Of a stretch of DNA of 64,000 nucleotides, positions 44,936 to 53,583 are shown piece by piece. Under the pieces are notes generated by a model. That model did not search any database. It saw only the letters and a list, made by a program, of their open reading frames with translations, and was not told the DNA's origin. The stretch lies in assembly GCF_030767025.1 (NCBI RefSeq), contig NZ_JASITE010000007.1, forward strand, positions 1 to 64,000. Direction: 5' to 3'. The DNA is from Nocardia sp. CC227C. Its GTDB lineage: Bacteria; Actinomycetota; Actinomycetes; Mycobacteriales; Mycobacteriaceae. How positions within the stretch are numbered: position 1 is the stretch's first letter; every line of letters begins with the position of its first letter. Position numbers and translations under genes: made by a program.

Positions 44936-46146
44936 TGCGGTGTATTGCCCGGAATATGCGGCCGGGCGTTGATGCGCTTCAGGTAGCTGTTGAGGTTGTC
45001 GACGGTCTCGGCCAGCGAGTCGCCCCCGAACTTCTCCAGCGCGGCCTGCGCGACCACCAGGGCCACCATGGCCTCGGCCACCACACCCGCGGCGGGCACG
45101 GCGCACACATCGGAGCGCTGGTGAATGGCCACCGCCTCGCCGCCGGTGGACATATCGACGGTGGACAGCGCCCGCGGCACCGTGGAGATGGGCTTCATGG
45201 CCGCGCGCACCCGCAGCGCCTCGCCATTGGTCATCCCGCCCTCGAGTCCGCCCGCGCGGTTGGAGGAGCGCAGCACGCCGTCGGGGCCGGGCTTCATCTC
45301 GTCGTGCGCCTGGCTGCCGCGGCGGCGCGCGGTCTCGAAACCGTCACCCACCTCGACACCCTTGATGGCCTGAATACCCATGAGGGCGGCCGCGAGTCGC
45401 GCGTCGAGACGGTCCTGGCCGCTGATGAACGAACCCAGGCCGATGGGCAGGCCCTCGACCACGACCTCCACCACACCGCCGAGGGTGTCGCCGTCCTTCT
45501 TGGCGGCCTCGATCTCGGCGATCATGGCGGCCTCGGCGTCGGCGTCGAACGCGCGCACCGGGCTGGCGTCGATGGCGTCGAGATCGGCGGCGGTCGGCAC
45601 CACGCCGGTGGTGTCGGCCGCGGTGCCGATGGAGACCACATGCGAGATCACCTCGACCCCGAGGGCCTGGCGCAGGAAGTTCTTGGCCACGGTGCCCGCG
45701 GCGACGCGCGCGGCGGTCTCGCGGGCGCTGGCGCGCTCGAGCACATTGCGGGCGTCGTCGAAGCCGTACTTGAGCATGCCCGAGTAGTCGGCGTGCCCGG
45801 GCCGCGGCCGGGTGAGCGGGGCGTTGCGTGCCAGCTCGGCCAGTTCGGCCTCGTCCACCGGGTCGGCGGACATGACCTGGGTCCACTTGGGCCACTCGGA
45901 GTTGGCCACCTCGATGGCGACCGGGCCGCCCATGGTCTTGCCGTGGCGCACACCGCCGACCATGGTGACCGCGTCGGCCTCGAATTTCATGCGTGCACCG
46001 CGGCCGTAGCCGAGGCGGCGCCGGGCCAGCTGCGCGGCTACATCGGCGGAGGTCACCTCGACACCGGCCACCATCCCCTCGAGGATTGTGACGAGAGCAG
46101 GGCCATGGGATTCTCCGGCAGTTATCCAGCGCAACACGGGCACCAT
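44932..46146 (-). CDS. aroC: Chorismate synthase
   Basis: The roughly 404-residue enzyme converts EPSP to chorismate with reduced FMN. It starts [19 protein letters not shown] and contains the signatures [51 protein letters not shown] and [27 protein letters not shown]. The ATG at 46146 precedes the conserved WITAGESHG segment; the upstream frame extension is not needed. First gene of the aroC-aroK-aroB operon. Confidence 0.96.
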
Positions 46147-46197
46147 CTTTCCATGAGAATGCCGCTGCCCCGACACGCGGTCCGGCATACGGCGACG

Positions 46198-46788
46198 TCA
46201 GCGTGTCAGCATGATCGCCGCCACACTCGCCGCGCACATGGCGGCACCGTGCGCGAGGGGCGCGAGCGGGGCCGCGTCGCCCGCACGGGTGCCGCTCGGT
46301 CGGCTCCTGCGCGCGAGGCGGTCCGGTCCCGCCCGCCCGGTGTGGCCTACCGAAACCACCCGCCCGGCGGGGCCCAGTCGTTCGTGAGCGTGGGGACGTG
46401 GTTCGTGAGTGTGTGGACCGCGGGACAGCGGTCGCCGGGCGAGCAGCGCTCCCGTGCCCGCCAGGGCCGTGAGCAGTGGTGCGCCCACCGCCGCCCACGT
46501 CCACGCCGATGCCCCCGCGAGTGCGCACGCAGCGCCCAGGCCGAGCGCGAGTTTCACGTCACCGGCCCCGAGCGCGGTCGGCATCGCGAGATGAACGAGC
46601 GCGTAGGGAAGTGCGAGTAGCAGTGCACCCGCCAGCGCGATCGGCCATCGCCCGTCGAGCCACGCGTAGCCGAGCACCAGTGCCGCGCCCGGCAGCGTCA
46701 ACGCGTTCGGAAGCCGTCGGTGGCGCAGGTCGGCGGCACTGAGCGCAGCGCACCAGAGGAGCAGTCCGAGCAGCGGGATCGTGTCCAT
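46198..46788 (-). CDS. A24 family prepilin peptidase
   Basis: The 196-residue membrane protein has the two catalytic aspartates of type IV prepilin peptidases: AALSAADLRHRRLPNALTLP and the GxGD motif LGAGDVKLALGLG. Several helices surround them, and a His/Arg-rich loop (GPHTHEPRPHAHERLG) lies near residue 135. It lacks the N-terminal methyltransferase domain, as the M. tuberculosis protein Rv2551c does. No pilin genes are present here. The start is ATG 46788; it ends 52 bp before aroC. Confidence 0.85.
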   Translation of the reverse strand: MDTIPLLGLLLWCAALSAADLRHRRLPNALTLPGAALVLGYAWLDGRWPIALAGALLLALPYALVHLAMPTALGAGDVKLALGLGAACALAGASAWTWAAVGAPLLTALAGTGALLARRPLSRGPHTHEPRPHAHERLGPAGRVVSVGHTGRAGPDRLARRSRPSGTRAGDAAPLAPLAHGAAMCAASVAAIMLTR

Positions 46789-46938
46789 GCCCCCGAGCAT
46801 CCCGCGCCGTGGCCCGGTGTGGGCGGCGCGAACGCGAAATGTGGATAACCAGTTCAGATGTGAACAACCCCTGCTGCGACCTGGCGAATCCACGTGTTGC
46901 GGGTCGGTGTCGCCGCGCGTCGGCTGTAACTTGGACGC

Positions 46939-48060
46939 ATGGCTGATCACGATCCGGGCCCGCGTCCCGACTACGCACTGCGGCGGTCCGCGCTGCGGGA
47001 CCTGCTGGTGGAGAACCGGGTCGACGCGCTGCTGGTGACCGACCTGATCAATATCCGCTACCTGACCGGATTCACCGGATCCAATGCCGCGCTGCTGGTG
47101 TACGCCTGGGATACCACCGAGGACCGCACCGTCATCTGCACCGACGGCCGCTACCGCACCCAGGTGGCCGAGCAGTCGCCGGACCTGCGGGCGGAGATCA
47201 ACCGGGCCAGTGCGCGCCGCGTCGTCGAGCTCGCGGGGGAGTGGCAGACCGGCAGGGTCGGCTTCGAGAGCCATATCGTCACCGTCGAACAGCACCGCGC
47301 CTTCCTGGCACAGGCCACCGGCCTGGATCTGGTCCCGGTCTCGGGCCTGGTCGAGCAGCTGCGCATGGTCAAGGACGCCTTCGAGGTGCAGCGGCTGGCG
47401 GCCGCCTGCACCGCCGCCGACACCGCGCTGGCCGCCCTGCTGGAACGCGGCGGCCTGCGCCCCGGCCGCACCGAACGCCAGGTGGCCCGTGAACTGGAAT
47501 GGCTCATGTTCGAACACGGCGCGGAGGCCGTCGCCTTCGAGACCATCGTGGCCACCGGTGCGAACTCGGCTGTCCCGCATCACCGGCCGACCGGGGCGGA
47601 ATTGGCCACCGGCGACTTCGTGAAGATCGATTTCGGGGCCGTGGTCGGCGGCTACCACTCCGACATGACCCGGACCTTCGTCCTCGGCCGGGCCTCGGAC
47701 TGGCAGCGCGAGATCTACGACCTGGTGCTGCGCGCCCAGCGGGCGGGCCGTGAAGCACTCGCACCCGGGGTGGCGACCAAGGCGGTGGATGCCGCCTCCC
47801 GCGCGGTCATCGAGGCCGCGGGCCATGGCGATCTGTTCGTGCACGGCCTCGGACACGGCGTCGGCCTCCAGATCCATGAAGCACCCGGAATCGCCAAAAC
47901 GGGCACAGGTACACTGCTGGATGGCGTGGCGGTGACCGTCGAGCCAGGTGTGTATTTCCCCGGCCGCGGCGGTGTCCGGATCGAGGATACGCTCGTGGTT
48001 CGCAAGGGGGGCCCCGAACTGCTCACCCACACCAGCAAGGACCTGACCGTCGTCGACTGA
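46939..48060 (+). CDS. pepQ: Xaa-Pro aminopeptidase/dipeptidase (M24)
   Basis: The 373-residue M24 peptidase has a creatinase-like N-terminal domain (NIRYLTGFTGSNAALLVYAWD) and a pita-bread domain with metal ligands in VKIDFGAVVGGYHSDMTRTFVLG (Asp, Asp), VHGLGHGVGLQIHEAPG (His), VTVEPGVYFPGRGGVRIEDTLVV (Glu, Glu). It releases N-terminal residues before proline. First gene of pepQ-efp-nusB, as in mycobacteria. Confidence 0.95.
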   Translation: MADHDPGPRPDYALRRSALRDLLVENRVDALLVTDLINIRYLTGFTGSNAALLVYAWDTTEDRTVICTDGRYRTQVAEQSPDLRAEINRASARRVVELAGEWQTGRVGFESHIVTVEQHRAFLAQATGLDLVPVSGLVEQLRMVKDAFEVQRLAAACTAADTALAALLERGGLRPGRTERQVARELEWLMFEHGAEAVAFETIVATGANSAVPHHRPTGAELATGDFVKIDFGAVVGGYHSDMTRTFVLGRASDWQREIYDLVLRAQRAGREALAPGVATKAVDAASRAVIEAAGHGDLFVHGLGHGVGLQIHEAPGIAKTGTGTLLDGVAVTVEPGVYFPGRGGVRIEDTLVVRKGGPELLTHTSKDLTVVD

Positions 48061-48094
48061 CGCGGTTGCCCGACTATGAGGAGATCCGAAGACA

Positions 48095-48658
48095 GTGGCG
48101 GACACCAGCGACTTCAAGAACGGCCTCGTGCTGAAGATCGACAATCAGCTCCAGCAGATCGTCGAGTTTCAGCACGTCAAGCCGGGTAAGGGTCCCGCCT
48201 TCGTGCGCACCAAGCTGAAGAACGTCATCTCCGGCAAGGTCGTCGACAAGACCTTCAACGCGGGCGTCAAGGTCGAGACCGCGACCGTCGACCGTCGCGA
48301 TATGACCTACCTCTACCACGACGGCTCGGACTACATCTTCATGGACGGCGAGACCTTCGACCAGATCCACCTGGGCGAGAACATCGTCGGCAAGGCGGGT
48401 GGCTTCCTGCTGGAGAACATGGGCGTGCAGATCGCCATGTACGAGGGTGAGGCGCTGTTCATCGAGCTCCCGGTCTCCATCGAGGTCGAGGTCACCCACA
48501 CCGAACCGGGCCTGCAGGGCGACCGCTCCAGCGCGGGCACCAAGCCCGCCACCATCGAGACCGGGGCCGAGGTGCAGGTGCCGCTGTTCATCAATGTCGG
48601 CGACAAGCTCAAGGTCGACACCCGCGACGGCAGCTACATCAGCCGCGTCAACTCCTGA
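48095..48658 (+). CDS. efp: Elongation factor P
   Basis: The 187-residue EF-P has the three-domain layout: KOW-like N-terminal domain with [35 protein letters not shown] (loop lysine/proline context GKGPA), the middle OB domain and the C-terminal signature [23 protein letters not shown]. It relieves ribosome stalling at polyproline stretches, several of which are encoded in this window. The start is GTG with GAGGAG upstream. Confidence 0.97.
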   Translation: MADTSDFKNGLVLKIDNQLQQIVEFQHVKPGKGPAFVRTKLKNVISGKVVDKTFNAGVKVETATVDRRDMTYLYHDGSDYIFMDGETFDQIHLGENIVGKAGGFLLENMGVQIAMYEGEALFIELPVSIEVEVTHTEPGLQGDRSSAGTKPATIETGAEVQVPLFINVGDKLKVDTRDGSYISRVNS

Positions 48659-48668
48659 CGCGCGGATA

Positions 48669-49196
48669 ATGGTGACCGTGGCCGATCAGCCCGTGGACAA
48701 GAAGTCGAACTACAAGAAGCTGGGTGCGCGGCACAAGGCGCGCCGCCGCGCGGTGGACCTGCTGTTCGAGGCCGAGGCTCGCGATATCGATCCGGCGGAA
48801 CTGACCGCCGAGCGAGTGGCGCTGGCCCTGCGCGATGACGCGGTCGCGCCCGTGAACCCCTACACCCGGGTGCTGGTCGAAGGCGTGGCCGACGATCTGG
48901 ACCGGGTGGACGCCACCATCGAGTCCTATCTGCAGGACTGGGCGCTGTCGCGGCTGCCCGCCGTGGACCGCGCCATCCTGCGGGTGGCGGTGTGGGAGTT
49001 GTTCCACGCCAACGACGTTCCGCCGGTGGTGGCGGTGGACGAGGCGGTGGAACTGGCCAAGGAGCTGTCCACCGACGATTCCCCGTCCTTCGTCAACGGC
49101 GTGCTCGGCCGCGTGGTGGAGGTGGCCCCGCAGGTGCGCGCCGCCGCCGCGGCCACCCGTGCCAGCGCCCCCGCCGACCCGCCCGACGAGGCGTAA
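48669..49196 (+). CDS. nusB: Transcription antitermination factor NusB
   Basis: The 175-residue protein starts [20 protein letters not shown], or at a GTG 9 bases later. It carries the NusB helical pattern [75 protein letters not shown]. It acts with NusE in rRNA antitermination. Adjacent to efp by 10 bp; the last classic member of this operon. Confidence 0.95.
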   Translation: MVTVADQPVDKKSNYKKLGARHKARRRAVDLLFEAEARDIDPAELTAERVALALRDDAVAPVNPYTRVLVEGVADDLDRVDATIESYLQDWALSRLPAVDRAILRVAVWELFHANDVPPVVAVDEAVELAKELSTDDSPSFVNGVLGRVVEVAPQVRAAAAATRASAPADPPDEA

Positions 49197-49454
49197 GTGC
49201 GCAAGTATCTCGTACTGGCCATGCGCACCCCGCGCTTCGACCGGTCCGTCGTCGAACCGCATCGAGCCTGGCTCGATGCGGTTCGCTCGCGTGGACAGCT
49301 CGTCGAGACCGGCGCGTTCACCGACGGCTCCGGCGGCGCATACGTGATCACCGCCGAAAACCTGGACGCCGCACGCGAACTCGTCCACACCGACCCAATC
49401 CACACCACCGGTGCTTCGGAACTCACCGTCTACGAGTGGGAGATCACCGGCTGA
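49197..49454 (+). CDS. YciI family protein
   Basis: The 85-residue YCII-domain protein reads MRKYLVLAMRTPRFDRSVVE, PHRAWLDAVRSRGQLVETGAFTDGSGGAYVITAENLDAARELVHTDPI. The ferredoxin-like fold keeps the family's histidine (PHRAWL) region. The GTG start immediately follows the nusB stop (TAAGTG), so it is in that operon. Reaction unknown. Confidence 0.85.
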   Translation: MRKYLVLAMRTPRFDRSVVEPHRAWLDAVRSRGQLVETGAFTDGSGGAYVITAENLDAARELVHTDPIHTTGASELTVYEWEITG

Positions 49455-49806
49455 GTTCCGCTGGTCGCCATCGCCGAAGGCCCGCCCCGGCGCGCCCGCC
49501 GGTGCGCGCCTGCTCGCCTTCTTCGACGCCATGACCGTCATCATGGCCGAGAATGTCGAACTGACCGCGGCCTCCGCGAGCATGCCCCCGCACCCGCGCG
49601 TGGCGGAGTTCCACGGCACCTGGGATCGCCACATCACCGCACTGCTGCGCGAGGTGCGGCCCGATATCGACGCGGATTCCGTTGCCCGCCTGCTGTTCAG
49701 CGCGGTGGGCAGCGACGTGGCCCGTGCGATGGCCCGCGGAGGCGAGACCGATCGGCTGCGCGCGGCCGTGCGTGACATGGTCACGGCCGTGCTGCGTGAG
49801 CCGTGA
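49455..49806 (+). pseudogene. TetR regulator remnant lacking the DNA-binding domain
   Basis: The open frame encodes ARLLAFFDAMTVIMAENVEL, then PHPRVAEFHGTWDRHITALLREVRPDIDADSVARLLFSAVGSDVARAM and RLRAAVRDMVTAVL. This is a typical TetR C-terminal ligand domain. The N-terminal helix-turn-helix is absent: upstream sequence is the YciI gene. It is read as a decayed fragment; no convincing start codon or ribosome-binding site is present. Confidence 0.55.
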
Positions 49807-49849
49807 ATCGCGCGCCGTAGGAGCGTGCCGTACAGGCGGGGTGACGACG

Positions 49850-50482
49850 CTACGTCGACGGCTCGAACGCCCAGACCGCGGCCGGGCGGCCGGTCGCTTT
49901 GACCCGCACGCGTTCTCCGGTGCGGGTCAGGCCGGGGAGGGCCGCCAGGGTGCGGTTGAGGTTGCCGGGGTCGGGGCGGGTGCCGTCGAGGGCGGTGGTG
50001 AGGTCGACGGCGCGGGTGGCCGGGAAGTGATCGCCCACCAGTGCCCTGGTGAAGGTGAGGTCCTTCCAGAGCAGGGCGGCGAGGAGGGTGCGGGCGGTGT
50101 CGACGATGCGGTTGTGGTCGAAGGCCAGCGGTGGCACCCGGTCGAACGGCACCCATTCGGTGCCGGGGTCGCCGCGCTCGGTGACCACCGCCCACATGGC
50201 GATGGACAGGGTCGGTCCGCGCGGGTCGCGGTTGGGTTCGTCGAAGGTGGCGAGTTGGCCGACCGCGGCGATGGCGGCCTCGGGGACACCGAGTTTGGTG
50301 TGGACGGCGCGGCGGGCGGCGGTGGCCAGTCGTTCACCGCGGTGCAGCAGCACCCCGGGCAGCGCGAGCGCACCGGCGAACGGATCCCATTGCCGGGCCG
50401 CGATGCCGATCGTGACGGTGCTGTCGTCGCGCCCGTAGCGCAGCGCGACGACGTCGAGTGATACGGCCGATTGCTGCTCCAC
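49850..50482 (-). CDS. NrtR-like regulator: degenerate Nudix domain plus winged helix
   Basis: The 210-residue protein has a Nudix fold with a degraded Nudix box (GVLLHRGERLATAARRAVHTKLGV lacks the REUxEE acids), so hydrolase activity is unlikely. The C-terminal part matches the NrtR winged helix: LWKDLTFTRALVGDHFPA, NLNRTLAALPGLTRTGERVR, ATGRPAAVWAFEP. NrtR proteins sense ADP-ribose-like ligands and control NAD genes. It is the third gene behind the PurA-like gene (9 bp gap) and may regulate the operon through the palindrome at 52787. Confidence 0.75.
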   Translation of the reverse strand: MEQQSAVSLDVVALRYGRDDSTVTIGIAARQWDPFAGALALPGVLLHRGERLATAARRAVHTKLGVPEAAIAAVGQLATFDEPNRDPRGPTLSIAMWAVVTERGDPGTEWVPFDRVPPLAFDHNRIVDTARTLLAALLWKDLTFTRALVGDHFPATRAVDLTTALDGTRPDPGNLNRTLAALPGLTRTGERVRVKATGRPAAVWAFEPST

Positions 50483-50491
50483 GGCGATCCA

Positions 50492-51745
50492 TCATGCCGC
50501 AGTCCGCGACCGGATCGTGCGCGCGGTGCGGTCGGGCCCGTCGGCGGTGAGCACCACGGGCACGCCGAGGCGGTGTTCGAGGTGGTCGGGGATCGATCCG
50601 GGCAGCTCCGCCAGCACCGGCACGGCGGCGGTGAGCGCGTCGGTGAGCCGCCGCTGATGGTCGAGATCCCGCCAGGGGCCACATTCGATGCGGTCGACGA
50701 AGCCGTCGGCGGTGAGATATCCGGTGGCCGTGCGGATATCGCCCACGGTGTCGAGATGGTTCACGGCGAGCCCGTCGATCCCGCCGCACGCGTCCACGGC
50801 GTAGCGCAGCAGGATCGGGTCGAGATGCCCGCGCCGGAACGCGCCCTGATACCGCCCGAACCCGTTGTGCGGCTCGGGCAACGTCAGCGCCGGATCCTCG
50901 GTGGGGAACGGTCCCGCACCGTGGCGGGTCTGATAGGCGCGGGTCACGCCGAGCACATAGCCGGGCGCGCCGAGGCGGGCGAGCATGGCGCGGGCATGGC
51001 GCGGCTCCACCGTCGACCACGTGGTGTACGGGTGCAGGCCACGCCATTCGTCCAGCAGCACGCCCTGCGCACCCTCGAAGACCAGACGACCCGCGGCCGC
51101 CGCATCGGCGAGCCGAGCATCCGGCACGATGGCGACGCTGCGGGCGAATTCGGTGTAGACCTCGACCAGCGCGTCCACCGGTTCGTGGCGGTGCGCCCCA
51201 CCGTCCAGCAGCGGACGGTAGTGCTCGGCCAGCGCGACGAGCTTGCGGCGCAACACATCCGGTCGCAGGCAGTCGGCAACGCGCGGCGCGTCGTGGGTGA
51301 GTGCGTAGTGCGCCGTCTCCCCGATGCCGATACCGCAGGAACCGTGCCGGGCGGCACCCCTCGCATCCTCCCGGCAGCGGTTGGCGGCACCGTGGACGGG
51401 TGTGGTCAGCAGCGCCCGCCCGTCCACGGACAGCAGCGACAGCGGATCGGCGACGCCGAGCGCCGCCAGCGCGCGGGCCTCGGTGGCGAGGGCGATCGGC
51501 TCCACCAGCATGTGCCGCGACAGCAGGGTCGGGACGCCGGACAACGTCCCGGACCCGAACTGCCGGAAGGTGTGCCGGCGGCCGCCCGCGACCACGGTGT
51601 GCGCGGCCTGCGCACCACCGTTGAAACGCACCACGGCCGCCACGTCCAATCCCGTCTCGGGTGCGCACAGCCAGTCCACGGTGGCGCCCTTCCCGGCGTC
51701 ACCGAAGCCGAGATCGACCACGATGAGGTGACTGTCACCGAACAT
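50492..51745 (-). CDS. Divergent adenylosuccinate synthetase-like (PurA paralogue)
   Basis: The 417-residue protein follows the PurA fold: LIVVDLGFGDAGKGATVDWL (Asp16, the catalytic Asp of GDEGKG, is kept, the next Glu is Ala), VVRFNGGAQAAHTVV (catalytic His kept, NNAG changed), HGSCGIGIGETAHYALT, VFEGAQGVLLDEWRGLHPYTTWS and FRRGHLDPILLRYAVDACGGIDGLAVNHLD. In PurA the last motif reads TKLDV and recognises guanine; here the lysine is His. So the nucleotide or substrate may differ from GTP/IMP. ATG 51745 has GAAGGG upstream. The middle gene of a three-gene operon. Confidence 0.78.
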   Translation of the reverse strand: MFGDSHLIVVDLGFGDAGKGATVDWLCAPETGLDVAAVVRFNGGAQAAHTVVAGGRRHTFRQFGSGTLSGVPTLLSRHMLVEPIALATEARALAALGVADPLSLLSVDGRALLTTPVHGAANRCREDARGAARHGSCGIGIGETAHYALTHDAPRVADCLRPDVLRRKLVALAEHYRPLLDGGAHRHEPVDALVEVYTEFARSVAIVPDARLADAAAAGRLVFEGAQGVLLDEWRGLHPYTTWSTVEPRHARAMLARLGAPGYVLGVTRAYQTRHGAGPFPTEDPALTLPEPHNGFGRYQGAFRRGHLDPILLRYAVDACGGIDGLAVNHLDTVGDIRTATGYLTADGFVDRIECGPWRDLDHQRRLTDALTAAVPVLAELPGSIPDHLEHRLGVPVVLTADGPDRTARTIRSRTAA

Positions 51746-51756
51746 GCTGTCGCCCT

Positions 51757-52740
51757 TCAGCTTCCGAACGGGACGTCGTCTTCGGTGCCGGCGGGCCGGG
51801 CTCCGGCGCCGCGTCCACGCGGGTGTGTGCCCATGGGGGCGAGCGCCTTCCGGACGGCGGCGGCCTCGGTGCCGGAGCCGATATCGCGCAGATCCGCCAG
51901 CCCCGCGCCCAGCTCCACGCGGTCCTCGCCGATGCCGATGGTCAGCGCGATGAGTTCGCACACCGCCGCGGGATCGTCGAGGCGCAGGAACCGTTCACCC
52001 AGCACACCCCGCCAGTGTTCGGCGATCTCCGGGTCACGGTAGTAGCTGGACCGATTCGGCAGGATGTAGTACACATGCCAGCGGTCGGCCAGCTCCCGAT
52101 ACACCGACTGCACCGAAATGTCCTGCCGCACATCGTCGCCGATGACAGCGCGAATGTGCCGCGCGGCCAGGCGAGGCTTGTTCAGCTCGTCACCGACGAT
52201 GAACAGATAGCCCTTCTCGCCGCGCTTCTCCCAGGCGTCGGTGGCGGTGTGGCGGGCGATGAAATACGCGGCCAGTTCATAGCTTTCGGACTTCTGCCCG
52301 CCACCGCCACCCTCCAGCAGGATGAGGCGCAACTGCTCGTCCATCCGATTGTCGGATTCGAACTGCCCCACCTGGAGGGGCACGCGGTCGCAGTCGGCGT
52401 CGCCGATCGCGCCGAACAGGATCTGCGGGTCCTCGGCATATCCCTTGCGCTGCAACAGGCCGTGCAGCCTGCCGAGCTTCTCCTGCATGATGCGCGGTAC
52501 CACGCGCATCGACCCGGTGACATCGAACAGCACCGCGATGGGCAGCGACCGCCCGTGCTCCTCGGAGTCGCGCGATTCCCGGACCGTGACGCCCACGGGG
52601 TCCAGGTCCGGGTGCGCCGTCCACTGGTCCCAGGGCGTGGACCGCATGGCCGCGGTGTAGCCGAAGTCGTCGAGTCCGCGCGCGGCGCGGAAGGTGCGGG
52701 CGGCGGCGTACGCGCTGTCGTCCCAGTGGCCGTAACCCAT
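51757..52740 (-). CDS. vWA-domain protein
   Basis: The 327-residue protein starts MGYGHWDDSAYAAARTFRAA and contains a von Willebrand A domain with the MIDAS motif VLFDVTGSMRVV (DxTxS-like), FGAIGDADCDRVPLQVGQFESD, and GYLFIVGDELNK. The repeated GGGGGQKSESYELAAYF segment follows. The ATG at 52740 has AAAGGA about 11 nt upstream; a GTG at 52749 is too close to it. The first gene of the operon with the PurA-like and NrtR-like genes (11 and 9 bp gaps). Role unknown. Confidence 0.82.
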   Translation of the reverse strand: MGYGHWDDSAYAAARTFRAARGLDDFGYTAAMRSTPWDQWTAHPDLDPVGVTVRESRDSEEHGRSLPIAVLFDVTGSMRVVPRIMQEKLGRLHGLLQRKGYAEDPQILFGAIGDADCDRVPLQVGQFESDNRMDEQLRLILLEGGGGGQKSESYELAAYFIARHTATDAWEKRGEKGYLFIVGDELNKPRLAARHIRAVIGDDVRQDISVQSVYRELADRWHVYYILPNRSSYYRDPEIAEHWRGVLGERFLRLDDPAAVCELIALTIGIGEDRVELGAGLADLRDIGSGTEAAAVRKALAPMGTHPRGRGAGARPAGTEDDVPFGS

Positions 52741-52786
52741 GATGATCACTGTCCTTTCGAGAATGCGACTCGCACCGCCGCCATGT

Positions 52787-52809
52787 GTTTTAGGCTAGAT
52801 GACTAAAAC
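52787..52809. promoter_or_regulatory. Inverted repeat in the vWA operon promoter
   Basis: GTTTTAG-N9-CTAAAAC is a perfect 7+7 inverted repeat lying 47 bp upstream of the vWA start codon. It stands out by its A/T richness. The co-encoded NrtR-like regulator is the obvious candidate to bind it; that is inference. Confidence 0.55.
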
Positions 52810-52855
52810 GAAGTCCGCCAGCGGATCGGTCAAGTTTTCGTCGCTTGGACAAAAT

Positions 52856-52896
52856 TGAGCCCCGGCCGGGGGTGTACGAGGACCGGCCGGGGCTCA
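52856..52896 (-). terminator. Intrinsic terminator of the SgcJ-like gene
   Basis: CCGGCCGGGGCTCA (52883-52896) pairs perfectly with TGAGCCCCGGCCGG (52856-52869) around a 13-nt loop. On the minus strand the stem is followed by AATTTTG, giving a T-tract. It ends the gene stopping at 52908 and insulates the vWA promoter. Confidence 0.8.
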
Positions 52897-52907
52897 CCGG
52901 AGCCGTG

Positions 52908-53360
52908 CTACTCGGCCCGGGGGATCAGGGTGTTCTGCCGCGCCACCACCCACCAGCGGCCACTCTCCTTGACCAGTACGTAGATCGCGACCATGGCGTG
53001 ATCGACGTCGATGAGCGCGCCGCTCGCATCGGTCGCCCGCGCCCCCTTGTGCGCGATGGCGACATCCGGGCGCGGGAAGCGGACGTCGAGCACGTCGTAG
53101 CGCACGTACTGGTCCTTCAGGAATCCGGCCAGCCCGGCCCGGCTCGCCGCCAGCACGTCGTCCCGCCCGTACTGCAACACCCCGACGGCATTGCCCACCA
53201 CCGCATTGCGCGCCAGGTCGGCCACCATCAGTTCGGCGTCATTGGTGTTGTACGCGGTTTCCACCCGCTTGATGATCGCCTCGATAGCCGCCCGATCCCC
53301 GTCGTGATCCACACCGGCATCCTCGACAACCGGCGCGATCGCGCTCTCCGTCCCGTTCAT
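52908..53360 (-). CDS. SgcJ/EcaC family NTF2-like protein
   Basis: The 150-residue protein has a SnoaL/NTF2-like fold: DRAAIEAIIKRVETAYNTNDAELMVADLARNAVV, DVAIAHKGARATDASG, VAIYVLVKESGRWWVVARQNTL. The family is called SgcJ/EcaC oxidoreductase but is often of unknown activity. It is a single gene with its own terminator, divergent from the DUF4334 gene. Confidence 0.82.
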   Translation of the reverse strand: MNGTESAIAPVVEDAGVDHDGDRAAIEAIIKRVETAYNTNDAELMVADLARNAVVGNAVGVLQYGRDDVLAASRAGLAGFLKDQYVRYDVLDVRFPRPDVAIAHKGARATDASGALIDVDHAMVAIYVLVKESGRWWVVARQNTLIPRAE

Positions 53361-53551
53361 GCACCCGAGTCAACTTCCTCAACCGCACTCGAGGTCAACG
53401 CATCCGCCTGAGTCGATCCTCACACCGACCCGCCCCGTCGACGCTCGAGCAGCGCCCCGAGATCACCCCGGAACCGCTGCTCGAGCAGAGCGCGCTCCGT
53501 CGGCGGTCGGCGTATGGGGTGGGGGTCTGGCGTCGCTGAGATATTGTGTGT

Positions 53552-53567
53552 TGAATTGTTTCATTCA
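53552..53567. promoter_or_regulatory. Small inverted repeat before the DUF4334 gene
   Basis: TGAAT-TGTTTC-ATTCA lies 17 bp upstream of the ATG at 53584 in an A/T-rich spot. It could be a TetR-type operator. Weak evidence: arms of only five bases. Confidence 0.3.
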
Positions 53568-53583
53568 CTCGGTGTGGAGGCTG

